A stretch of 64,000 nucleotides of DNA from Silene latifolia (Eukaryota > Streptophyta > Magnoliopsida > Caryophyllales > Caryophyllaceae), in assembly GCF_048544455.1 (NCBI RefSeq), contig NC_133536.1:24492152-24556151 (forward strand), read 5' to 3'. Positions 45,701 through 55,150 of this stretch are shown here, piece after piece. The translations under genes and the position numbers were made by a program. Every line of letters starts with the position of its first letter. Positions within the stretch are counted from its first letter, which is position 1. The notes beneath the pieces were generated by a model. The model saw only the letters and a program-made list of their open reading frames with translations, did not search any database and was not told the DNA's origin.

Positions 45701-48700
45701 GTTCTTGTCTGATCAACAAGAGTATCACCGTTTCATTGAAAAGATACCTATATTTTCTTATAACTATAATTTCTCCTTCTAAGTTTCGAAGACGAAACTT
45801 TTTAAAAGGAGGGGTGATTGTAACGCCCCGTAATTTCGGATCATTAATATATTTCGGAAATAATTTATTAATCAAATAAAATTTGATATTTAAGTATTTA
45901 AAGTAAAAATAATTCAAAGAAATATAATTTTATTATATTTTGAAGAAAAGTATTTATTTTGATAGTTTCGAAATGTTTAAAAATAGTTTAAACCATGTAA
46001 AACTTTTTATTTCGAAATAAGGGTGTATCGGGGGGGGAAATGACAATTCTTTTGAACGTTGGGTAAACGAAATTGGAAATGGGTCGTATGAATACTCAAT
46101 TTTCTTGTAATCTTGTGTTTAAGAACTTTGGTCTTGACGGAATTTGCATTTGACTTACGGATTTAATTATTATTGAAACGAGTCAAAACCGACTCGAAAA
46201 ATCCCGACTCAAACCCACTCTCCCTCCTTTCTTCTCCCTTACACGGCTCCCCTTCCCCTTTTCTTTCTTTTTTTCTGATTTTTTGTTCTTAAGTTCATCT
46301 TCATCCTCTAAAATCAAAACCAAACACATTTCAACAAAATTCAAGCTGTTTTGGCCATAATTTCTTCGTTTCTTATCGGATTTTCACGAAATTTACCTTT
46401 CCGGAATCCCCTCGCCGAGATCTACAACTTAGTATGTTCTAATTTCAGTTTTCATTAAGTTGTTTTAAGACAAAATTTCGGTATTTTCGGTATTTGTGCT
46501 TATTTATGGTGTTTTTATTGTTTAATTAGGTGAAGATTTGGAAGACGAGTTCGGGGACTCGTATATTGTAGAGGATAGCGGCTAGTTGTTGTTAGGGTTT
46601 CGGTTTTGAGGTGCTAATTGCTCTTTTTCTAGCTTAAGGTAACATATTTCGAGCCACTCGACGAATTATCGTCACAATCTTTGTTGTTTTTGTATGTTTG
46701 GTGATTTTTGTTTGAGTAGTAGTTTTCACATGTTAAAATTTGTTGCATGTATGCTTAATTTGTGCCTTTTGTTAGTTTAAATTATCAAAGTTGAATTGGG
46801 GACGATTAATTAATGTTCAGACGGTCTTTTACTAAACAAAAATGGAAAAAAATGGTGGTGTAGGGGGGACGGCGACAGACCAAAGAGGCCGTGGCGGCCC
46901 ACGGCTAGCCCACGGCTGGCCCAGGTCGGTCCGTTGCTTGTTTCGCGGTTTTCCTTGCAAAATTTGTCATTTCAGGTTTATTAATGACATAGTTAGTATG
47001 AGTACACTTTAGGAATTGAATCATATAAGTAATAAAAATTATGTTAATGGTAAAACTATGCTTATGTTAATAGTTATCACATGTTAGGATAGTTTACAAA
47101 ATGAATTTGTAAATAATAGGCTCAGAATGAATTGTATAGGGATAATTGTAATGTTTTGATGATTGTGCCGAAAATTGAGCCTTAATCCCTTTGACTGATT
47201 CGATGTCAGTCAATTGAGTGATTGGTCAGCCGCAATTTAACCCGTACCTGTCGCAGGGCTGGGGTTGCGGGTAAAAATTCGGTTGGATGAAATTTTGAAT
47301 GAATTAGATAGTCGGCCTTTTTCTTGTTTTAGGCCATTCATTATATTTTTATCTCACATGTGTAATTAGTTGATTTAAGTAGCTTCTTATATTGTAGAAA
47401 CGGCCCTAGATTCCCTGAAGCCTTTAATATGGTTAATATTGTTAGAATTGAAGTTTGGTATTTAATAATTATTGAGGATACTGTTGGATTTGTATGCTGA
47501 ATAGACATTTATATAGCCTTTCACATGATAGAATGTTAGAATTTATGTTGGTAGTTGGACTTTTTGCCCTCTTAAGGTTAAGTGGGTGTCTTACTTGACT
47601 TGTGTGGTGAGTCTTGTGTGGTGTGGGCTAAAATATTCAAGCTGGGACTAGCTGGGACTAGGTCCTAGGTGAGTATTTCGGCCTTCATCATAGATAGGTC
47701 TTTATAGTCTTTGACGAGTATATGTTCACTGCTTGATAGCCTTTGTGTTCCTGACTAGTGGATGTTTATCCAAGTTGGGGCATGACCTCAGTTACTTATT
47801 TTGATAGTAAGTGGTCAGCTTAAGTACTAGCCAACCCTTTGGTGGACTCCTTAGGGTACTCACTTCACTTTGTTTTAAAAAAGTTGTGGGTCTTGGGTGC
47901 GGTGGTGTGTATCCGCATGTCTAGGTCTCATGATTTTAGGCTAGGGTTGTGTTGTCTCTTGGCCATGTTTTATTAATATTAACCGCCGAGCCAAGATACC
48001 GGTTCGATTACCTTCCCTACCTCGTGGTATAGACTCGAGTTACAAAGTGACTATTGACCGTGCTAAGAACTTATGTCTGTCTTTGATATATTGCCCTTTC
48101 TTGTATGGTGATTTTATGAATCTGTAATAGGTGAGATGTAAGCCGGTTCTGATTGATAAAGTTTGGATTACTATTTGAATTATATGATTCACATGATAGT
48201 TTAGTTTGGTCAGTTTAGGGGTCATAAGTTAGATTACATGATAATTACATTGTTTATCATATTGTTTACATGTTTTACTACATGTTACATTAATTTTGAC
48301 GATTCGTGGTGGGAGGACTCGGTTACTCCCCACTGAATTGTGGCTTTCGTGTTTGTATAAAATGCGATTGACAAAGTTGTTGATGCTTAGTTGGGGTCAC
48401 GGACGAGCTAGTGAGCAAGGAACCTTGGACCTAGTTTTGGCTATTCTATTAGTAAACCTTTTACACTTTTGGTTTGTATATAATTTGAAGGGACATATGT
48501 CTCCCTTTTCTATGTTGGTTTGTATCCTTATATTTCCGCGTCTTTAGTTATGTATGTAAATTAGTTTATCAGCTTTTGCAGGGTTTTTCACACTCTTCTT
48601 GAGTTGGATTGGTTGTGAATGGTTTAGGAAGAAATTTTTTTGAAATTGCAGGTTTTTGACTAGTTGAACCATTTACAAACATATCCTACCAGTTTTTCTT

Positions 48701-48744
48701 TAGAATTTACGTAATTAATTAAGGCTAGATTTAAGGGTGTCAAA
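39745..48744 (+). mobile_element. LARD-like LTR element with 2.93-kb LTRs
   Basis: LTRs 39745-42676 and 45819-48744 are nearly identical, starting TGTAACGCCCC. A TGGTATCAGAGC primer site follows the first (42679-42690). A purine tract (aaaaggaggggtgat) precedes the second. It is flanked by the duplication gtata (39740-39744 and 48745-48749) if the LTR ends in GTGTCAAA rather than the usual CA. The interior has no gag or pol, so it depends on other elements; the primer site fits a chromovirus partner. Confidence 0.82.
42691..45803 (+). other. Interior of the LARD-like element, non-coding
   Basis: 3.1 kb with no supported gene. Words such as ttgagaaataccttggga and ttgagttgag recur at loose intervals (for example near 43205, 43755, 44645), suggesting old internal duplications. 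Chance frames of 60-87 codons exist, with no domains. Confidence 0.6.
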
Positions 48745-49095
48745 GTATACATTTCCTTTTTCGACGGGTGTGAATGAGTTGCGTTTTTTTTTTTGGAATT
48801 CAAATGATGGGTTGAAGGGAGGGAGATGAAAGTCTATAATCAGAGAATTGACGACCGTCATCCGTTGCCAATTTGGCGACCGTTTTCAGTCGACAATTTA
48901 GCGACTGTTTTCCGTCGCCAAATTGGATATTCTGGCGTCGCCCTTGGATTTCATACGGATATTGGGATAAGATTCCCTAGTCGCCAAATTGACGACTGTT
49001 TTCGGTCGCCCGCTTTTTTTTTCTGTCGCCAAATTGGCGACTATATTCACAATCGCCTGCTTTAGACGCCTTTAACAGATATTCTTGTAGTGTTA

Positions 49096-49688
49096 GTTTA
49101 CTTTTAATGGTTGATTATTCAAGTCTTTTTTTTTTCAATTAGAGTCATGTTTTGTCGGGTTATTTTCGGATTGGTGATTTCGGGTCGTGTGAGTTCCGGG
49201 TCAACGAAACTCGAGTCATATTTAGGCCGGTTAGAGCCAATTACAGTTTCGGGTTTATGCGACGGTTGTAGTTCAAATCAATTTTAGGTCTCAGTTCAAT
49301 CTTTTTCGGTTCGAATTGGTTTTCCCAAGTCTAAGTCCGGTCCGAGCCAAACTGGAACTCGAGTAAAAACAACCTTGGATTGGTATTGAAAATTTAAAAC
49401 TCGGGTCCAAGACCAGACCATTAAGCCGAGATTTGTCACTACTCGCCTTAATCACCTACTTACATTAGCATTATAAAACAAATTAATAATCTCTTTTACC
49501 TATAAAAATTAAGGGATTTTTATTATTAAAGTCTAATAAAGCAAATTAAGAATATTTAAGCAACATTTATGAATAATTTTATATCAACTAATCTAAGAGA
49601 GAAAAAATCCTTGGACCAAACCGAAATTTTTAATTTCTGTTCAGATTGCTCAATTGCGGTCCCGACCGGATGATGTACACCCCTACAT
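49096..49688. repeat. Repeat DNA right of the CACTA element
   Basis: Continues the GGGTC/TCGGGTT-rich composition, then becomes AT-rich. It ends near tgtacacccctacata, which mirrors the edge at 12425-12440. No gene seen. Confidence 0.4.
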
Positions 49689-49705
49689 AGGACTATAAGA
49701 GTACT

Positions 49706-49812
49706 ATTTTTTTGGTACATAAGAGAGGATAAGCCTCGGTTACACTTGAATCAAATGAGGAAGTGAACTCCGAACACGTCATCTCGCAGAATGAGATGAA
49801 GATCTGGTAAAG
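49706..49812 (-). mobile_element. Short non-LTR (SINE- or LINE-end-like) insertion
   Basis: 107 bp between two copies of a 17-bp direct repeat, aggactataagagtact (49689-49705) and the same with one change (49813-49829). Read on the minus strand it ends in ATGTACCAAAAAAAT, a short A tail. A long, variable target duplication and an A tail point to target-primed insertion, probably 5'-truncated. The family is unknown. Confidence 0.5.
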
Positions 49813-50013
49813 AGGACTATAGGAGTACTCATCTTTTCCTCCTTAACTAAGTCCAAGTTTTATTACTTTGAATTTTGATTTTGATACTCAAAACCAAATA
49901 CTCTTACTCCCTTTTATTCTCTAACATCTTCCACATTTCCTAAAACGATAAATTTACAAAAAAAAACTTCCACTTTCCTTAATTGTCTATCTTTTGTGCT
50001 TTTGTGTTTATAA

Positions 50014-50293
50014 TACTCTCTCCTATTCCGAATAACTTTCCCTATTCAAGGGGCACGAGAATTAAGGAAACCGAATTAAATAAGCTAAAGTATTGTGGTG
50101 GTGCGATGTAATTGGAGAGAGGGAATGTATTGTGGGGTATTATTATGGGTAAGATGATTAAAATAAGCATTGTTGCAGGGGTGAGATGATTAAAATAAGT
50201 ATAAAATTTTAGCAAAAAGGGAAATAGGGAGAGTATTGTAAATAGATGAAATAAAAAGTAAAAGAGGAGAGTTATTGAGAATAGGAGAGAGTG
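50014..50293. mobile_element. Stowaway-like MITE
   Basis: Left end TACTCTCTCCTATTCCGAAT; the right end, read backwards, is CACTCTCTCCTATTCTCAAT. Inverted, AT-rich between, 280 bp, no ORF. The TA pair is kept on the left only. The surroundings 49830-50013 and 50294-50734 are AT-rich with no gene. Confidence 0.6.
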
Positions 50294-51420
50294 ACTAACC
50301 CCACATTCTCTTTAAACCTATTTTTTTTTTAAGATAATCTTAAATAAGAGTATATGTAAGAAGGCTTTAGTGTGATTTTAATACTCACAAGCAAAAGTAT
50401 ATCTAATAATTTTAGGATTGAATTGGTAGACATTTTATCATACATGTAAGAATGCTTTAGTGAGGATTTATAAAAATCCTATGTTGTTTATTTTAGACGA
50501 ATGTAAAATTGTACTGGATGAATATTTAATGGTATAGAAATGAATAAAATTGATATTAGTAATATTTTTATGTGATATAAATACAATACCAATCTGAATA
50601 TAGAGAGTGATTTTTATAGGTGTTACTTAATCTCGGTACCCCTTTCTTAATAAGATTGATATTTTACTCGCTCATTAAATTATCGATGTATGTCAGAAAC
50701 CAAATATTCAAAGTGAGTGCTATTAGATAACTGTCACTACTACAAATCCAGGTAACTACAACGCCCCTTTAATAACGATTATTCACGAAAATCACAATAG
50801 ACGTTGTAGAACGTATGGCGCAAATTTTACTAAAATCAATTACAACGGGTATGGTTATAAAAACCGTTATTAGTTTTAACAACGGGTCACACATGCACAA
50901 CCGTTGTTAATAATTTGGCGCAAAATTGGCGCAAAGTTAGTGAAAAGTAATCACAACGGTTATTTTTGAAACCCGTTGTTAAAACTTATTTAACAACGGG
51001 TGTTTTTTACAACCGTTGTTAAAACATATTTCACAACGGTTGTTGTTTAATAACCGTTGTCAATACCTTCCATACTATAAACCACACAAACAAGTCTGCT
51101 GCAGACCACAAAAACACAACCCTTAATACACAAACACAAACACAACAGACAAACAAACACAAAACACACACTCTCTTTCTCTCTTTCTCATCGTCGCTTT
51201 ATCTTCTCGCCGTCACTGTTGATTTCATCGTCTATTACGTTCTGTATTTATCGGGTAAATCTCGCCAATCCTTAGTTTCATCGTCATTATATTCTTTTTC
51301 TATTTATTTCTTTTGCATGTATGTGTTTTTATCGACCATTATGGTATTTGTTTAAGTATTGTTCGCATAATTAGTTAGTAAAACAATGAAGAAGCAAGAT
51401 GAAGAAGCAAGATAAACATA

Positions 51421-51424
<4 letters not shown>

Positions 51425-51499
<75 letters not shown>
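51425..51499. repeat. (TA)n microsatellite
   Basis: About 37 TA units within the CACTA-like element. Confidence 0.9.
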
Positions 51500-51503
<4 letters not shown>

Positions 51504-51529
51504 AATTAAAAAAAAATTACATATATAAA

Positions 51530-51802
51530 AATGCAATTCTTATATTTTCATAGAGGATCTTATTCTCCTCTATCGTATCTGTCCTCTCCTCCTTGGCTAT
51601 TTGGAGGTTCCGTTCGCGATTGCTATATCGTCATATAGCCGCAACTCTTTGCTCTCCGTCAAGCCATCTTCTTTGGCGTGCTTGATGCGGATCGAGCATC
51701 CGCAAGGTAGCTCCCGAAACTTTCCTCAATATGGAGGAACCGACGGATGAAGCTGTTGTTGTTCTCGATCATGGTAAGAGTCTTAAGGATGAAATCATTC
51801 AT
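51530..51802 (-). pseudogene. Broken small helical ORF inside the CACTA-like element
   Basis: ATG at 51802 opens 47 codons (MNDFILKTLTMIENNNSFIR, then RFLHIEESFGSYLADARS) ending in TGA at 51661-51659. The neighbouring frames continue with similar composition (ESKELRLYDDIAIAN and then AKEERTDTIEENKILYENI), so frameshifts probably cut a longer charged, helical protein. It resembles the tail proteins of CACTA elements in style only; I cannot name it. Confidence 0.4.
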
Positions 51803-52789
51803 TTTGTTGGAGTTTTTGGAGTTTGTTTTGAAAGATTAAGTAGAGTTTCTTTAGCAGTTAGGGTTTGGAGATGTATATATTGAGATAATGGAAATGTTAG
51901 TTGAGATAATGCAATGTATTTATACTAAGCAATGTGTGGGTTGAGTTGTTTTTTAATTAATATATATGTTAGGAAGTTGTGCCATAATCATCATCATATC
52001 TCTCAATGCTGCTTCAAATCTTATTACTAACCCTTCTCATTCCATATTGTCCGTTCATATGTACAGTGATGTCAGTAATAATGCATGCATCGGAATTCTA
52101 ACGGGCCGTAATTATGCATGCATCTAGTAATATTTAATTTAATTTTTTTTATTTTTTAAGAACAAACAACAACGGTTATTTACAAACAACCCGTTGTCTT
52201 TAGTTATAACAACGGTTTTGTATATTAAAACCCGTTGTTATAACTTTCCCCCCAAAATTGAGTCACACTTTCCACAACGGGTTTTTATACTTAAAACCGT
52301 TGTTAATATTTTTAACAACGGTTTCCTTAAGAAAACCAACCGTTGTTAAAACCTTTTACAACGGACGCTTTAACAACGTCCGCTTTTTTATACAACAACG
52401 GTTTTTGACCGTTGTTATAGCCTGTATTTGTAGTAGTAAATCCGTCTTGCTTGTGACAGAGATACTCGTTGCAAGCTTGCGACGGGTTGGATAGTACCGT
52501 TTTAATGGTAAATGGATAGACAATATGCACTCTGTAGGCAGAGTAGTCAGTGGGTGAGAAGACCTTTGGAGTAAAAAAATAATAAATACCCTCCCTTTCC
52601 CAATGCTTATTATTTACCACAAATTTAAAACACTCACTTTTAACCTAATTATATTCATTATCTTACCAATCCCTTTTCATCTTCTCTACCCACTTCTCTT
52701 TCCCCTTTCAAAATTCTCAGAGAAATCTCATCTTTTTCATTCAGATTATTCATACACATGAAACAAAATCCAAAACATTATCATAAAAA

Positions 52790-53839
52790 ATGGTAACAAA
52801 ACAACAACCAGCTAAGAAAAACACAAGAGCCACAAAGGCGGGTGATGATGTCGGTGGAGGTATGTCTTTTTTATTTATTTTCTTTTAATTTTTTGGGTTT
52901 ATGGTTTTGATTATAGTTCTATGATTTTAGTAATTGAGACATGCAAAAAATGGTAACAAAACGAGGAGAATAGTTTATATTTAATGGTTTTTATGATAAT
53001 GGTGGTTTTGATAATGGTGGTTTTATTATATTTAATTTTTTCTTTGCATTTTGGAGTTTTAAAAATGGTTTGATAATTTTGTTGGTGTTAAGAAAAAAGT
53101 GTTGCCAGGAGTGTCGGCGAAAGGGAAAAGAAAAGGTAAGGCAGTGGTTTCTTTGATTATTCCTTTTTTTTTTATATTTGTTTAAAAACGATTTGTGTAA
53201 TTTGTTGTCATTTTCACCTTATTTGTGTAAATTTAATAAACAAGGACAAAGTCATACAAATTTGAATGTTCGCTTATTGTAATGGTTACATGCTGGTCTT
53301 GAAATGACGACATAATAAAGGCTTTATTTCCACAACTTTTAGTGAGAATGGTCACATATTGAGTAGAATTGTTGACATGTGTCAGAGTATTTGTTTTGTG
53401 TTTATTAATGTAAGATGTTTACAATTTTCTTACAAATGTAACATGGGTACAATTTATGACCATTTTGAACTTCAATGTTATATAACTGAAATTATCTATG
53501 TATTTTATGGTGATTTTAACTTTGTTTGTGTACACTTAACAAACAAGGAGAAATTGTACAAATTTGAATGTTATATTTTGAATTAGTTTGTGTTGATTAA
53601 AAATTACAATAAACTGAAATCATTGTTAGGGATTATGTGAACATGTGGAGTAGTTTAATATTTGTTCTTCCTTTTTATTTTTGACATAATGTTAAAATAT
53701 TTAACATGATGTTATCGATTGTAATCAATATGTGACCATTTATAAAAAAACATTTATGGTTACCATTCGTTGATTGCAATGTTGTATAATGTGTGTAGAT
53801 CCGTTTCCAAAATTGGATGACAACATAGAGGAATATTAA
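52790..53839 (+). CDS. Candidate three-exon micro-gene, 48 aa, function unknown
   Basis: ATG in AAAAAATGG. Exon 1 52790-52859 (MVTKQQPAKKNTRATKAGDD start), exon 2 53100-53135 (LPGVSAKGKRK), exon 3 53799-53839 (DPFPKLDDNIEEY, then TAA). All four splice edges are GT or AG (gtatgt, aaaaaag, gtaagg, gtgtgtag), and both introns are phase 1, so the 36-nt middle exon can be skipped without a shift. It is upstream-flanked by a pyrimidine-rich tctttcccctttc stretch like a UTR. The product is basic at the start, acidic at the end. No family recognised; it could also be the front of a longer gene cut short. Splicing is inferred. Confidence 0.35.
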
Positions 53840-53939
53840 AGCGATCTCTGTTACGCACAACACCATGACGCTGGAGTTCGGTGGATAGGCGGGTGCTGAC
53901 GAGACTGAGGGATCAGGAAATGGAAGTAAGATGACGGTT

Positions 53940-54700
53940 ATTGGTGGCGAAGGAATAACAACTTGTTTACATATTTGTTTACATATTTATCCGTTATGTT
54001 GTTCACATTTTTATCAATAATGTTACCAAGTTGTAAATATTCATATTGTTAAAAAATGACAACATGTCCATTGTTCACATATTCATTTATTATGTTAACA
54101 AATTATTTATGCTAATTCAAAAATGTGAACATAGTGAGCATTTATATTGGTAATTACGAATATAATGTTAACATGTTTGAAAACAATTTACATATTCATT
54201 TATTATGTTACCAAAAATATTGTTCATATTTTTATCAATAATGTTCACATTTTTAGTAAAAATGTGCTATTAATGCATCATATAATACCAAAGAAAGGAT
54301 GACAACATTATCAATAAGAATGTGAACATAAATCGAAGAAAGTTGGAAATGTTATTACACACTATCATAAACTGTAAATATAATTCACATAATTATTAAC
54401 ATTACATGTTTTAAACACTACATGTTTATCAAACTAAAAGCGTTATGGTAAAATAAACTGTTACACATACAAGTTCTGATCACATACAGAGGATATAAAC
54501 ACCATATGTTCATGTTCAGATATAAAAAAAAGACATGTTTCTATTAATGAATCATATGTTTCCAAACAAAGGACGGTAACATTCTAAATATAGATGTGAA
54601 CATAAATCGAAAACAGTCGAGAATGTTGCTACACGCTAGCATAAACTGTAAACATAGTTCACATAATTGTAAACATAACATGTTTACCTAACTAAATGTA
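53940..54700. repeat. AT-rich repetitive stretch with TGTTCACAT words
   Basis: Words like tgttcacattttt, atgtgaacat and catttattatgtta recur many times without a fixed period, in both orientations. No coding sequence seen. Confidence 0.5.
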
Positions 54701-54949
54701 CTATACTACAAAAAAAACAAAAACAAAAAATCACAGGAAATGCACTAGCCAACAAAGGCAGGTTGTCAGGGCAACAAAAAGTTCAAAACTACTCACATTC
54801 AGATGATAATTACCTACATATTAAGATGTTAAATAATTACATATTGATTCATCATAAAACACTGAAAAAATATCGCTCCTTCATGTCACTTTATAAAACA
54901 GTTAAAAAATCTTATGAATGTTTCAACATTCATAATTAAAGATTTTAAA

Positions 54950-55150
54950 CTAGCCTACTACCATTCTCATGTTTCCCTTCACATGATTATACAAAGTATC
55001 TCTCGACTTCGGGTGTGTCAGGCCCATTGACTCTGCGAGATGTTGCTTTCCTAATGCTGAAACCGACAGCATGTGAGTGTTTCCGATACGTACATCTCGT
55101 AAATAAGTTCCTATATCTCTGCTTTCATTCCCAATAGTGCCTTGGAATAA
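54950..55150 (-). CDS. Unrecognised open segment of 65 codons, possible last exon
   Basis: Open from the stop at 55153-55151 to TAG at 54952-54950. It reads GTIGNESRDIGTYLRDVRIG, then LSVSALGKQHLAESMGLTHP and KSRDTLYNHVKGNMRMVVG. The composition (balanced charge, Gly, Leu) is unlike the AT-rich DNA around it, which suggests former coding sequence. There is no ATG near its start, and an AG precedes the segment, so it could be a terminal exon. It lies in the 52.4-56.5 kb TIR element, opposite to the micro-gene. Family unknown. Confidence 0.35.
   Translation of the reverse strand, partial: LFQGTIGNESRDIGTYLRDVRIGNTHMLSVSALGKQHLAESMGLTHPKSRDTLYNHVKGNMRMVVG

Larger units (their letters stand above)
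32723..48752 (-). pseudogene. Small CACTA-internal ORF, split by two insertions
   Basis: Begins at ATG 48752 (MYT), continues at 39744 (ELERQMSFTTILQQEEAPPP) and runs to 39479, with the stop TGA at 32725-32723 beyond the solo LTR. One frame change occurs near 39660. Then comes a helical charged segment (KDKRDAERDEEIRRLKVEME), likely a coiled coil, and a tail PRDPDYGG. The order is clear once both insertions and their duplications (gtata, ccact) are removed. It is about 100 codons. I do not recognise a domain; a remnant of a CACTA accessory protein is a guess. Confidence 0.5.
32096..49092. mobile_element. Non-autonomous CACTA element carrying nested insertions
   Basis: Starts CACTACAAGAAAA at 32096 and ends ATTCTTGTAGTG at 49092, inverted ends of En/Spm type. 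It is flanked by the 3-bp duplication tta (32093-32095 and 49093-49095). Both ends have arrays of GGCGACT or AGTCGCC words. Only about 1.25 kb is its own: 32096-32729, 39479-39739 and about 48745-49092. The rest is a solo LTR with its passenger and a LARD-like element. A short minus-strand ORF crosses the pieces. Confidence 0.85.
50735..52437. mobile_element. CACTA-like element with AACAACGG subterminal arrays
   Basis: Starts CACTACTACAAATCCAGG and ends CCTGTATTTGTAGTAGT: inverted for about 17 bases with one or two changes. Both ends have many AACAACGG or CCGTTGTT words in both orientations (50760-51060 and 52165-52415). The last G of CACTA is altered on the right, and I could not find a 3-bp duplication. 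The inside holds a UTR-like purine/pyrimidine stretch, a TA microsatellite and a broken ORF. Confidence 0.65.

Noticed and set aside
48296..48547. 83-codon ORF in the 3' LTR of the LARD element
   Set aside because: The equivalent region of the 5' LTR (42238-42475) has indels that break it; no domain.
48826..49065. 79-codon ORF rich in RQIDD and RPFS
   Set aside because: Translation of CACTA subterminal GGCGACT arrays; the similar ORF at 32330-32614 has the same cause.
51080..51260. Host-like 5' UTR (CA- and CT-rich) starting a plus-strand gene in the CACTA-like element
   Set aside because: It has a possible donor (cgggtaaat at about 51249) but no ATG-led frame or second exon that I can support.
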